Shown: positions 15,764 through 24,508 of the stretch, piece by piece
How the letters are laid out: each line of letters starts with the position of its first letter
How positions within the stretch are numbered: position 1 is the stretch's first letter
Assembly (NCBI RefSeq): GCF_020734105.1
Contig: NZ_JAJAFR010000025.1
Span: forward strand, 1-47,950
Direction of reading: 5' to 3'
DNA from: Alkalihalobacillus deserti
GTDB taxonomy: Bacteria; Bacillota; Bacilli; Bacillales; Bacillaceae_D
Length of the DNA stretch: 47,950 nt
The notes under the pieces: generated by a model
The model's database searches: none
What the model was told of the DNA's origin: nothing
The model's input: the letters and a program-made list of their open reading frames with translations, nothing else
Program-made: the position numbers and the translations under genes

Positions 15764-17128
15764 ATGATCGCTAACATGACAGAAGATCAATTATTAGTGT
15801 TAATAATAAAATATATGAGAGAGGCCAAACGTGGAGCATTACAGGAAATACTTGATGAGCTACAACCTTATGATTTTGCACAACTTTATAAAGGGTTACC
15901 TGAAAAGCATCATCATAAATTCCTGACATTTTTGACGCCTTCGCAAATAGCTGATTTAATCCAAGAATTAGATCATGATGTCCAAATTGAAATTTTACAT
16001 AAACTTGGAATTGAGCGTTCATCTAAAGTTATGAATTTGATGGACAATGATGATCTTGCCGATCTTTTGAACGAGCTTTCAGTCGACAAAATCCAAGAAT
16101 TTCTCGATGTAATGAAAAAAGAAGATTCTCAAAACATCCAATCATTAATGAGTTACCCTGCTGATACAGCAGGGGGGATTATGACAAATCAATTTATTTG
16201 GATTCATGCTAATCAAACAGTTAGGCAAGCTGTTGACAAACTCAAAGAGTATGCAAGTTTTTCTGAGAACATTTATTATCTTTACGTAATTAATGCTGAA
16301 AAAAAACTAGTTGGGGTTGTTTCCTATCGTGATTTATTAATCGCTGATATAGATGAAGTCATTGAGGATCTGATGTTCACAAGAGTAGTCGCTGTCCATG
16401 TCGAAGACGATCAAGAAGAAGTTGCTCAAACCATTGAACGCTATGACTTCATAGCCGTGCCTGTTGTAGATGATCAAAATGTATTAAAAGGCATCATCAC
16501 CGTAGATGATGCGATTGATGTTATGATTCAAGAAGCAAATGAAGACATTGAAAAACTATCAGCAACTGGTAAAGCGATTGATTTTAATACTAAAGCCGTT
16601 ACAGCCTCAATGCGTCGTCTTCCATGGCTCGTTCTATTATTATTTATTGGCCTTGTTTCTGGAAGTATCATTAGCGGTTTTGAACAGACATTAGAACAAG
16701 CCGTTTCCCTTATTTTCTTTATGCCGATGATAGCCGGTATGACAGGTAATACAGGGACTCAATCACTAGCAGTAGTCGTAAGAGGAATTATTACTCATGA
16801 CACAGACCGTAAAACGGTCATTAAACTTATTTTACGCGAATTAAGAGTCGGAATTATTATTGGAATTATTTGTAGCATTCTTATTTTCTTAATTGCGTAT
16901 ATTTGGTTAGGCAGTTTGATTTTGGGGTTTGTTGTAGGTAGTTCATTATTAATCACGCTCATCGTCGGCACACTGGCGGGAACGATTATTCCGCTAACAT
17001 TAAATCGATTGGGCGTGGATCCAGCTGTTGCTTCTGGCCCACTTATTACTACATTAAATGATATCTTTTCCCTTATTATTTATTTTGGGCTTGCTTCGGC
17101 ATTTTTAACTCAATTACAGGGATTATAG
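15764..17128 (+). CDS. mgtE: MgtE, magnesium channel/transporter
   Basis: 454 residues. The N-terminal superhelical Mg2+-sensing domain spans about 1-125, two CBS domains about 130-255 (DIDEVIEDLMFTRVVAVHVE and YDFIAVPVVDDQNVLKGIIT), a plug helix follows, and the C-terminal pore domain has five transmembrane helices (about 280-450) with the family segment MAGMTGNTGTQS. The family imports Mg2+ and is gated shut by intracellular Mg2+. TTGGAGGG lies about six bases before the ATG at 15764. Its two small upstream neighbours are on the other strand. Confidence 0.97.
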   Translation: MIANMTEDQLLVLIIKYMREAKRGALQEILDELQPYDFAQLYKGLPEKHHHKFLTFLTPSQIADLIQELDHDVQIEILHKLGIERSSKVMNLMDNDDLADLLNELSVDKIQEFLDVMKKEDSQNIQSLMSYPADTAGGIMTNQFIWIHANQTVRQAVDKLKEYASFSENIYYLYVINAEKKLVGVVSYRDLLIADIDEVIEDLMFTRVVAVHVEDDQEEVAQTIERYDFIAVPVVDDQNVLKGIITVDDAIDVMIQEANEDIEKLSATGKAIDFNTKAVTASMRRLPWLVLLLFIGLVSGSIISGFEQTLEQAVSLIFFMPMIAGMTGNTGTQSLAVVVRGIITHDTDRKTVIKLILRELRVGIIIGIICSILIFLIAYIWLGSLILGFVVGSSLLITLIVGTLAGTIIPLTLNRLGVDPAVASGPLITTLNDIFSLIIYFGLASAFLTQLQGL

Positions 17129-17296
17129 ATTACGTTCTATTTAATTGAGACAGGAGCGAACTTTTGCTGTTCATATAGTGAAGGACTAAACAAAGTCAAT
17201 TGAACATAACCTAGCCCACGAAACAAAATTCAACAAATTTCCTCGGAAATAGACAAATACTACAAAACCTCTATTTGGAAAGCTGGCCACAGCACA

Positions 17297-17330
17297 AAAG
17301 CAACTCTTCTGAAGAGTTGCTTTCTTTTTT
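17297..17330 (+). terminator. Terminator after mgtE
   Basis: Stem AAAGCAACTCTTC / GAAGAGTTGCTTT with a minimal loop, then CTTTTTT. It lies ~170 bases after the mgtE stop; the bases in between (17129-17296) hold nothing I can name. Confidence 0.85.
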
Positions 17331-17428
17331 CATCTTGTTAAAATATCTCCTATTACCCAATAAGAAACACCATACAAGGCTACGATAATAGAGATAATAA
17401 TAAACAATTTCTTGTTAGACATTCTCAT
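17330..17428 (-). CDS. Small single-pass membrane protein, 32 residues
   Basis: MRMSNKK followed by a hydrophobic helix LFIIISIIVALYGVSYWVIG and a short DILTR tail. The ATG at 17428 has AGGTGG six bases upstream. The topology suggests one transmembrane helix with positive N terminus inside. No family recognised. It sits between two terminators on the minus strand. It is too short for routine gene callers; codon use and ribosome site support it moderately. Confidence 0.5.
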   Translation of the reverse strand: MRMSNKKLFIIISIIVALYGVSYWVIGDILTR

Positions 17429-17492
17429 TCGCTACCACCTTCAACTCAATTTCATAAGGTTAGTATACTACATTTCACTCGAGAACAAGAAA

Positions 17493-17530
17493 AAAGAGAC
17501 TCATTTTAAGGATCGAATGAGTCTCTTTTT
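17493..17530 (-). terminator. Terminator between two small minus-strand genes
   Basis: Stem AAAAGAGACTCATT / AATGAGTCTCTTTT with an 10-base loop and flanking A/T runs. It ends the transcript of the 46-residue gene upstream on the minus strand. Confidence 0.85.
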
Positions 17531-17554
17531 ATTTCGTCAACATGCACTCATTTG

Positions 17555-17695
17555 TTAATTTTTCTCGTGTAAGCTATAGGCACGTGTATATAAGTGTTCA
17601 ACGTCTTCGTCTGTCATCATCATTAATTTCCCTTCTGCTAAATCTTTTACCTTTGTTAGAAATTGAATCATATTCTCGCGTTCTTGTCTGCTCAT
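17555..17695 (-). CDS. BH0509-family small protein
   Basis: 46 residues: MSRQERENMIQFLTKVKDLA then EGKLMMMTDEDVEHLYTRAY. The pattern (SRxERENMI...MTDEDVEHLY) is that of the short BH0509 family of bacilli, function unknown. It is soluble, charged and helical. The ATG at 17695 has AAGGGGCGATGA upstream. It is followed by its own terminator, so it is likely a single-gene transcript. Confidence 0.7.
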   Translation of the reverse strand: MSRQERENMIQFLTKVKDLAEGKLMMMTDEDVEHLYTRAYSLHEKN

Positions 17696-17790
17696 ATTTC
17701 ATCGCCCCTTCATCTGTTTTAATACAATATATATTATTTACAGTTATTATATAACAGATAAAAAAGTTTCGTCAACGGAATTTTCAAAAA

Positions 17791-17834
17791 AAAGTTTAAA
17801 AAGAACCCAATTTTTATTGAGTCATTTAAACTTT
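17791..17834 (-). terminator. Terminator after the universal stress protein gene
   Basis: Stem AAAGTTTAAA / TTTAAACTTT with a 24-base loop; on the minus strand it ends in a long T run. It begins directly at the stop codon of the gene to its right. Confidence 0.65.
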
Positions 17835-17835
17835 G

Positions 17836-18252
17836 TTATTTTATAATTAAAACAGGGCATGTTGCCCTCTTCATTACTTTGTGGCTGACACTTCCTAATA
17901 CTAACTGCTGAAATTGATTCAATCCCCTACTGCCAATTATTATTAAGTCTGCTCCAACCTCCTTTGCAAAGTTCACAATTGCGATACCAGGCTCTCCTCT
18001 TAGCAATTTCACCTCATAGCTGATCTTTTCTTTTTCAGCAGCTCTTTCTACCCATTTGAACTTTTTTTGTTTCTTCTCGGTTATTCCCAAAGAATCCCAT
18101 GTTTGCATGACTTCAGCTTTGGATATGCTACGATCTACAACATACACAACATACACATAGGCATTGCTCTTTTTCGCTAAGATAATGCCCTTTTCGGCCG
18201 CTTTTAATGATTGCTCAGAGCCATCAACGGCAACAATCAATTTGTTGAACAT
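17836..18252 (-). CDS. Universal stress protein (UspA family)
   Basis: 138 residues: N-terminal MFNKLIVAVDGSEQSLKAA, and a C-terminal ATP-binding signature GSRGLNQFQQLVLGSVSHKV followed by CPVLIIK. This is the ATP-binding UspA subgroup. The ATG at 18252 is chosen because AAAGGAGGGG precedes it; a longer reading would place the ribosome site inside the gene. I found no sigma-B promoter in front of it, which is notable given the nearby sigB locus. Confidence 0.93.
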   Translation of the reverse strand: MFNKLIVAVDGSEQSLKAAEKGIILAKKSNAYVYVVYVVDRSISKAEVMQTWDSLGITEKKQKKFKWVERAAEKEKISYEVKLLRGEPGIAIVNFAKEVGADLIIIGSRGLNQFQQLVLGSVSHKVMKRATCPVLIIK

Positions 18253-18416
18253 AAGACCCCTCCTTTGCACATATCACTTAGTCTACCTTACACAAAATAA
18301 GGTTGATACATTACAATTAAAAATTATTTTCACTCAATTTGTTCTTTAAAGTTATTGCTCGAACACTTATTTATCGTAGATGCATGTGGTAAACTAAATA
18401 TAGTCGAGGTGATAAT

Positions 18417-18725
18417 ATGGATTATAGCCAGATGTGTCCTAAGTATGAATTAGCAATGGATTTATTAGGGAAAAAGTGGACTGGTCTTATCATACGTGTC
18501 CTTTTAGATGGGCCTAAGCGCTTTAAAGACATTAAAGCACAAATACCTGATATGAGTGATCGCATCTTAACCGAACGTATGAAGGAATTAGAGCAAGCAG
18601 ATATTATCGTTCGAAACGTCTTTCCAGAAAAACCAGTGCGAATTGAATATGTTTTATCCGAAAAAGGTCTTGCCCTACGACCAGTTATTGAATCTATTCA
18701 GTCATGGGGAGAACATTGGTCTTAA
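18417..18725 (+). CDS. HxlR-family winged-helix transcriptional regulator
   Basis: 102 residues, a single HxlR (DUF24) domain: Cys7 near the N terminus (MCPKYELAMDLLGKKWT), recognition region GPKRFKDIKAQIPDMSDRIL, and wing PVRIEYVLSEKG. The N-terminal Cys is the position used for redox or quinone sensing in YodB/HypR relatives. AGGTGATAAT precedes the ATG. Its target is unknown. azoR, a typical target of this family in Bacillus, is 9.5 kb away and carries a candidate operator. Confidence 0.93.
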   Translation: MDYSQMCPKYELAMDLLGKKWTGLIIRVLLDGPKRFKDIKAQIPDMSDRILTERMKELEQADIIVRNVFPEKPVRIEYVLSEKGLALRPVIESIQSWGEHWS

Positions 18726-18764
18726 AAAAAGACACGTGGTTATGATACCAACGTGTCTTTTTTC
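18724..18764. terminator. Terminator after the HxlR gene
   Basis: Stem AAAAAAGACACGT / ACGTGTCTTTTTT starting at the stop codon. It also suits the converging swrC transcript. Confidence 0.85.
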
Positions 18765-18896
18765 GGTTTAGGTGAACAAAATGTCACACAAATTCTATTA
18801 CTGGAGGAACCATCATGAGTTTCCTTTTTCATGTCGTTCCCCACATATAAAAAGAGGAAAACGGCGATACCACTGCACCTCCGTTCATTACTCCTT

Positions 18897-21800
18897 TTAT
18901 TTATCTTGACCTTTATCTTTACTCTTATCAATTATTTCTTCAAGTAAGAAGATCAAATCATCTTTTGTTAAATCCTTCGATTTTTGAACAGAAGGTAAAG
19001 ACTCGTCATCTTGATACCCTTCATCTAACTCAATCGTTCTATCTTCTTCGCTTTCATCAGCATCATTAATAATTCTATCTTCTATTAAATACGCCGGAAT
19101 TAATTGACCATCAGGTGTGACATATTTTTTATTTAAATGCCTTGTTTGTTTATCAAAGAAGCTATATACAACAGGGATGAAGAATAGAGTTAAAAACGTA
19201 CTACTAATCAGTCCACCAATAACCGTAATTCCTAGTGGTTGTTGGATTTCTGCTCCTTCTCCAAGTCCAAGCGCTAATGGTACAAGCCCTAGGATTGTCG
19301 TTAATGCTGTCATTAAGATTGGACGAGCACGATCTTTAACGGACTCAATAATCGCGTCAAAACTTTTTACTCCACTTTCTTTCTTCTGATTAATATAATC
19401 AACAAGAACAATCGCATTATTTACGACAATCCCCGCTAACACAATTAATCCAATAAACGCCATGATACTAAGTGGTGTTTGAGTAACCGTTAGTCCAACC
19501 ATTACCCCAATAATAACAAGTGGAATTGAGAACATGATTACAAATGGATATTTAAATGACTCAAACTGCGCAGCCATGACAAGATACACGAACACGATTG
19601 CTAGGATTAAAGCTAGCGCTAAGTCTCCCATTGTATCTTCAATGAGCTCTTGATCACCAGTAAAGGCGATTTCCGTGCCATCATCAAGGTTCAAATCATC
19701 AATTTTATCACTGACAATTTGAGACACATCTCCAAGGTTTGTAGATGATTGATAGCGTAATGAGAATTCCACTGCCTCTAGTTGGTTTAGGCGGTTTATC
19801 GCAACCGGACCATCACCTTCTTCAATGTCTGTTAAATCACCTAGTCTCACAAATTCACCCGTACGATTTCGTAAGAGAAGCTCGTTTAAGCTATCTATGT
19901 CCTCCAACACCTCATCTGTATAACTAACATGAACTTCGTAAATATGATTATCTTCTTCTGTAACAATTTGGGTGGCAAAAGCACCCTGAGTGACACTATT
20001 TACAATACTAGCTACTTGCGCAGGAACAAAACCATTTTTCCTAGCAGCCTCTGTATCTACAATAATTTGAATTTCACGAACGGTTTCCTGACGATTATTC
20101 GTTACTTCTTCAATTTCATTTAACTCAGCTAACTCTGTTTGCAACTCCTCAACCGCTGCATCTAAACGACTTTTATTAGAATCACTTACTGTAAATGTTA
20201 ATGAGTTAGGCGCTCCACCAAATGAAGATTGTAAATTAACCGTTAACTCGGCATCATCTCCTGCTGCCCGTTCTAATTCGCGGCGAATCAATTCAGCAAA
20301 TTCCATTGTCGTTTGTGATCTTTCTGCTGCAGGTACCATCGCTATAACGAGTTGGGCTTGGTGACCACCTGATTTACCAGTAAAAGCATCACTACCTCCA
20401 ATGATACTGAGGTAATCTTCAATGTCCGTTTTTCCTTCAAGTACCTCTTCAACATCAGCAACTACTTGCTCAGTTCTCTCTATGGCTGATCCATGTTCAA
20501 GTTCAATGTCGACCGTGAAATAGCCTTCATCAGATGCAGGTATGAATTCTACTCCAACCTGAGACACTCCTACTCCGCCACCAATTAATAGTAAAAGGGT
20601 AACGACAATTACAACAGCACGACGTCTTAATGACCAACGAACAGTTCCTTCAATCATTTTTAAGAATCGTGAATTTTGTCTTTTTTCTTCTAAATCTTCT
20701 TTAGGAGCTTTTAAAATTCTACTCGCAATCATCGGCACGACTGTTAGAGCCACTGCTAAAGAAGCAAGTAAACTAAACGATACCGTTAAAGCAAATTCTC
20801 TAAACAGATTACCAATAATCCCACTTATAAATACGACCGGTAAAAAGACTGAAACTGTTGTTAACGTCGACGCTACAATCGCAGATGCTACTTCCTTAGC
20901 ACCGTCTGAAGCAGCTTTTCGTGGATGTTTCCCCATTGCAAGGTGACGGTTAATATTTTCAATCACAACAATTGAGTTATCAACGAGCATCCCAATTCCA
21001 AGAGCAAGTCCACCGAGCGTCATTAGATTCAACGAAAAATTAGTGAAATACATTAAGACGAATGTCACTATAATTGAAAACGGGATCGCGATTCCAATGA
21101 TTAAAGGACTCTTTATATTTCTTAAAAAGAAGAAAAGGATCAGCATTGCAAACACCCCACCAAGTATCAGGGCATTGGACACACTGTCAATCGATTGCTT
21201 AACAAAATCTCCTTGATCAAACAAAACAGCTGTTTCAATATCCTCGTACTTACTCTCATCTAACAACTCAGTTAATCGATTGTTAAAATCAGTTGAAACA
21301 GTTGCGGTATTTGCATCTGCCTGCTGTTGAACACTCAGCATAACAGCTGTTTCTTGATTCGTACGTGTAATCGCTTCGACATCCCCTGTCGTCAATTCAA
21401 CTGAGCCAATATCACTTAATAAGACATCGTCACCTGTTTGCGGATCTACAGTGATAACAATATTGCTTACATCGTCAAGGCTACTTAACAATGAAACAAC
21501 ACGAGTGGTAAGGTTTATTTCTCCACTTTCTACAGTTCCACCAGGCAAAGTGATATTATGACCTTGTATCACATTAATCACTTCATCTTGAGACAAGCCA
21601 TTTGTTTGAAGTGCTTCTTGATCTAACTTTATTTGGATTTCTTCTGTCATGTTTCCTGAAACATCAATACTAGCAATGCCTTCAACTCTCGTTAACTCAA
21701 CTTCAAGCTCTTGAATCAGATCATGAAATTCATCGACATCACCGACAGTACTTAATGACATTTGAATAATTGGCAGTTGCGATGGATCAAATTTCAAAAA

Positions 21801-22175
21801 TCGCGGGTTACCGGCATCGTTTGGCAATTGAGCCTGATTCATACGATTATTTATATCATTTTCAATGTCATTAATAGAAGTCGTCCAGGCGAACTCTAAT
21901 AACGTTAATGATGACCCTTCCATTGAAGTCGAAGTTATATTTTTTAGCCCAGGTACAGTTGATAAACTATCTTCTAGTGGTCTAGTCACTTTATCAACCA
22001 CTTCTGCAGGACTTGCTCCTTGATAACTTGTGACAACAGCCGCGATAGGCGGGTCAATATCAGGAATTAATTTTAATGGAATGTTTAATAATGAAATAAC
22101 GCCTAGAAGCAAAAATAAAATCATAGTTACAATGGTAAATACGGGACGTTTAATCGAAAAATCGGTTAACTTCAT
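18897..22175 (-). CDS. swrC: SwrC-like RND efflux transporter (AcrB superfamily)
   Basis: 1092 residues with 12 transmembrane helices in two repeats. A first helix (RPVFTIVTMILFLLLGVISL) is followed by porter domains. The proton-relay helix GGLALGIGMLVDNSIVVIEN carries the conserved Asp. A second porter half and AFIGLIVLAGIVVNNAIVLV follow, then an acidic C-terminal tail (about 1030-1092). Nearest described relative is B. subtilis SwrC/YerP, which exports surfactin and confers self-resistance; the substrate here is unknown. Its ATG overlaps the marR stop by four bases (ATGA), so both are one operon. Confidence 0.93.
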   Translation of the reverse strand: MKLTDFSIKRPVFTIVTMILFLLLGVISLLNIPLKLIPDIDPPIAAVVTSYQGASPAEVVDKVTRPLEDSLSTVPGLKNITSTSMEGSSLTLLEFAWTTSINDIENDINNRMNQAQLPNDAGNPRFLKFDPSQLPIIQMSLSTVGDVDEFHDLIQELEVELTRVEGIASIDVSGNMTEEIQIKLDQEALQTNGLSQDEVINVIQGHNITLPGGTVESGEINLTTRVVSLLSSLDDVSNIVITVDPQTGDDVLLSDIGSVELTTGDVEAITRTNQETAVMLSVQQQADANTATVSTDFNNRLTELLDESKYEDIETAVLFDQGDFVKQSIDSVSNALILGGVFAMLILFFFLRNIKSPLIIGIAIPFSIIVTFVLMYFTNFSLNLMTLGGLALGIGMLVDNSIVVIENINRHLAMGKHPRKAASDGAKEVASAIVASTLTTVSVFLPVVFISGIIGNLFREFALTVSFSLLASLAVALTVVPMIASRILKAPKEDLEEKRQNSRFLKMIEGTVRWSLRRRAVVIVVTLLLLIGGGVGVSQVGVEFIPASDEGYFTVDIELEHGSAIERTEQVVADVEEVLEGKTDIEDYLSIIGGSDAFTGKSGGHQAQLVIAMVPAAERSQTTMEFAELIRRELERAAGDDAELTVNLQSSFGGAPNSLTFTVSDSNKSRLDAAVEELQTELAELNEIEEVTNNRQETVREIQIIVDTEAARKNGFVPAQVASIVNSVTQGAFATQIVTEEDNHIYEVHVSYTDEVLEDIDSLNELLLRNRTGEFVRLGDLTDIEEGDGPVAINRLNQLEAVEFSLRYQSSTNLGDVSQIVSDKIDDLNLDDGTEIAFTGDQELIEDTMGDLALALILAIVFVYLVMAAQFESFKYPFVIMFSIPLVIIGVMVGLTVTQTPLSIMAFIGLIVLAGIVVNNAIVLVDYINQKKESGVKSFDAIIESVKDRARPILMTALTTILGLVPLALGLGEGAEIQQPLGITVIGGLISSTFLTLFFIPVVYSFFDKQTRHLNKKYVTPDGQLIPAYLIEDRIINDADESEEDRTIELDEGYQDDESLPSVQKSKDLTKDDLIFLLEEIIDKSKDKGQDK

Positions 22176-22630
22176 TTATTTTTCTTCTCCTGTTCTTCTA
22201 CAATAATATTTTTAAACTTATTAATCGCTTCAAGGAATCCTATTAGGTCCTCTTCAGACATTTTTGAAATATATTTGGAATACATTTGATTTCTTTTTCC
22301 CATCATCATTCCAATCATTTTTTCTCCTTCTATATCTAACGCAATGTTAATATTACGTCGATTCTCTTCATTAATACTTCGCTTAATCATTCTTAACTCT
22401 TCAAGTTTAGACAGCATTTGACTAACTGCACTCGATGAGATATTCAGTTCATCAGCGAAATCTTTTACACTGACAATTTCTTTTTTAGCAATTAAAAATA
22501 GAAGATGTTGCTGATTAGCTGTTAACACATGATCAAAATTTGTTTGAAATTCGCGTATTAACATTCGTGACACTCCAAACATCGCTCCTTCAATCTCCAG
22601 AAAAATCCTCTCAAGATTAGATGTACCCAA
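22172..22630 (-). CDS. MarR-family repressor of the efflux operon
   Basis: 152 residues from a TTG at 22630 that has GGGGAGG eight bases upstream. Winged helix in the middle: VKDFADELNISSSAVSQMLS (recognition helix) and wing MIKRSINEENRRNINIAL. MarR proteins are usually released from DNA by small amphipathic or phenolic ligands. The coupling with swrC strongly implies control of that pump and of itself. Confidence 0.92.
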   Translation of the reverse strand: MGTSNLERIFLEIEGAMFGVSRMLIREFQTNFDHVLTANQQHLLFLIAKKEIVSVKDFADELNISSSAVSQMLSKLEELRMIKRSINEENRRNINIALDIEGEKMIGMMMGKRNQMYSKYISKMSEEDLIGFLEAINKFKNIIVEEQEKKNK

Positions 22631-22672
22631 AACCTCAGCCTCCCCATAGAAATTAATTAATAAAATTAACAA

Positions 22673-22685
22673 TTAAGTAACTTAA
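22673..22685. promoter_or_regulatory. Candidate MarR operator upstream of the marR-swrC operon
   Basis: TTAAGTAACTTAA, a perfect 6-1-6 palindrome, 43-55 bases upstream of the marR start. Size and AT-rich dyad match typical MarR sites. The promoter itself is not clear to me. Confidence 0.65.
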
Positions 22686-23558
22686 CTATTTACCAACTAA
22701 TCATATATCACTCTATTTAAACGATGCAAGGTAATAAACTTAGTTCAACGTATTGTCACCTTTCATCATTTCAATTTAGAAACTTTTTTTGAAGAGTTTA
22801 AGAAAGTTAGGACTTTACCTTTATTGAAAACTCAAGCCAAAAGCAAAACCTGACACTTTTCTTTTAATCATAAAAAGTAACAGCTAACAATAGTACGGTA
22901 AGCTATTTCATGATAACGGGTTCGGTTTAGGAGTAGAAAACATTAAATAGCATGCCAAAGAACAGCACTATGGAAGGTTGATTAACAACCAAATTAGCTC
23001 CCAAAAACTGATTTAGCCAATGCGTCTTTATAAACTCAAGGAGCAGTAGAAAAGAGCTTATAAAACTTACTTTTCCAATTTACGGAACCACGATCCTCAT
23101 AGTTGACCTGCCCGGATCCTCATTCCGCTATTCCCTACAAATTCCATGTTTGGGGCATGCTTCTGGATCCTCGTTCCGTTAATCTTCTTTTTAGACCTCA
23201 TTTTCCATTGATTTTGTGCTTTTAGCGGAACCACGATCCTCATTGCTCCCTATCACCATTCACTTGAAGTTCAATTTAATTCACTCTAAAGACTAAATCA
23301 TACCGCTCAATCTCCTCCTCACTTTTACTTAATTGCCTATTTATATTCACCCTTAATTTCTTGATAATCTCTATGGTGTGAGCGTTTCTTGCATGGAAAA
23401 TTTTAAAAGCGCAAAGTGACCTTTTCTTAGAAGCAATTTTTCTAAATTAACCAGTCGGTTCCTTTTCGTTCGGCATGAATTGTGAAGCCATTGCTCTTCT
23501 TCCTTAAGCAGACATTCACCGATCATTGAAACCCATCCTATTCTTATCTTTAAAAAAA
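22686..23558. other. Intergenic gap with dispersed short repeats
   Basis: About 870 bases without a convincing gene. The weak reading frames (for example minus strand 23371-23535) lack family features. The only structure I see is a set of four degenerate repeats at 23081-23243, listed separately. Confidence 0.6.
23081..23243. repeat. Four degenerate ~17-21 bp repeats in mixed orientation
   Basis: Copies at 23081-23100 and 23223-23243 read TACGGAACCACGATCCTCAT and a near-identical form. Copies at 23114-23130 and 23165-23181 (GGATCCTCATTCCGCTA, GGATCCTCGTTCCGTTA) are the reverse-oriented form. Shared core: TAGCGGAAYSASGATCC. The order of orientations is + - - +. Confidence 0.75.
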
Positions 23559-23616
23559 GAAAAAAGAATGAATCCAACAAGCATCATTTAGCTTGCAGGT
23601 TCACCCTTCTTTTTTA
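23559..23616 (-). terminator. Terminator after pxpA
   Basis: Long imperfect stem AAAAAGAATGAATCC..CAAGC / GCTTGCAGGTTCACCCTTCT around ATCATTTA, followed on the minus strand by a T run. It ends the oxoprolinase transcript. Confidence 0.75.
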
Positions 23617-24378
23617 GAGATCTACTATTGGTTTAATATTGATCTGTTCGGTCTTTAACGCTTGACGAAGTTCACAAACAAATTGAAGTGCCTTTTCCCC
23701 GTCGCCATGTACACAGATTGTATCGGCTTGAATGGGAATAATCGTGCCATCCACCGCTGTTACTTTTTTATTCTTGACCATGTCAATCACTTGGGAGACG
23801 GCAACGTTCACATCGTGGATAAGTGCATGTTCATGGGAGCGCGGTGTCAACATTCCATTAGCTTGATAGGTGCGGTCTGCAAAAACTTCATTGGCTATTT
23901 GAAGACCAAGCCTCATACCTGCTTTTGTTAGTTCACTTCCATACAATCCGTAAAGGACAAGTTTAGGATCACAATCATAGACAGCGCTAGCGATTGCTGC
24001 AGCAATTTCTGAATCCACTGCAGCAGCGTTAAACAATGCCCCATGTGGTTTGACATGTTGCATGCGAATGTTATGCAAATCACAAAACCCTTTCAGTGCA
24101 CTGATTTGATAAATCATAAAATGATAAATATCACTAGGATCAGTTTGTATCATTCTTCTTCCAAACCCCATTAAATCTCGATACCCTGGGTGGGCCCCAA
24201 CCTTCACATCATTTTCAACAGCCATCTTAACGGTTTGAGCCATAACATTATGATCACCTGCATGGTAACCACATGCAATATTGGCAGATGTAATATGAGG
24301 TAAAATCAATTCATCTTGACCTATCTTGTAAGCACCAAAACTCTCACCTAAATCACAATTCAGATCAACAAATTTCAT
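23614..24378 (-). CDS. pxpA: 5-oxoprolinase subunit PxpA (LamB/YcsF family)
   Basis: 254 residues. Starts MKFVDLNCDLGESFGAYKIG and contains the family segments SANIACGYHAGDHNVM, VGAHPGYRDLMGFGRR and HVKPHGALFN. It acts with PxpB and PxpC in ATP-dependent opening of 5-oxoproline (pyroglutamate) to glutamate. It lies downstream of pxpC with a 130-base gap. Start ATG at 24378 with AAGGAGG upstream. Confidence 0.96.
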   Translation of the reverse strand: MKFVDLNCDLGESFGAYKIGQDELILPHITSANIACGYHAGDHNVMAQTVKMAVENDVKVGAHPGYRDLMGFGRRMIQTDPSDIYHFMIYQISALKGFCDLHNIRMQHVKPHGALFNAAAVDSEIAAAIASAVYDCDPKLVLYGLYGSELTKAGMRLGLQIANEVFADRTYQANGMLTPRSHEHALIHDVNVAVSQVIDMVKNKKVTAVDGTIIPIQADTICVHGDGEKALQFVCELRQALKTEQINIKPIVDL

Positions 24379-24508
24379 GTTAACCTCCTTAGAAAGAATG
24401 TGGAATTATATTTGTTAAAACTTAATAAGTAGATAAAGTCTATGTACCTATGTCAGGGGTTAAATCAACAAAAACCAAACTTGCAAATAACTGTTTCTTT
24501 CACACTGC

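Noticed and set aside
18815..18850. Ribosome site followed by an 11-codon ORF (MSFLFHVVPHI)
   Set aside because: Too short and without any supporting context.
18740..18931. Possible small minus-strand gene at the end of swrC
   Set aside because: It overlaps the HxlR terminator and the swrC end in another frame, with no ribosome site or family signal.
23371..23580. 69-residue minus-strand frame in the repeat gap
   Set aside because: No ribosome site, no family, and it runs into the pxpA terminator; judged non-coding.
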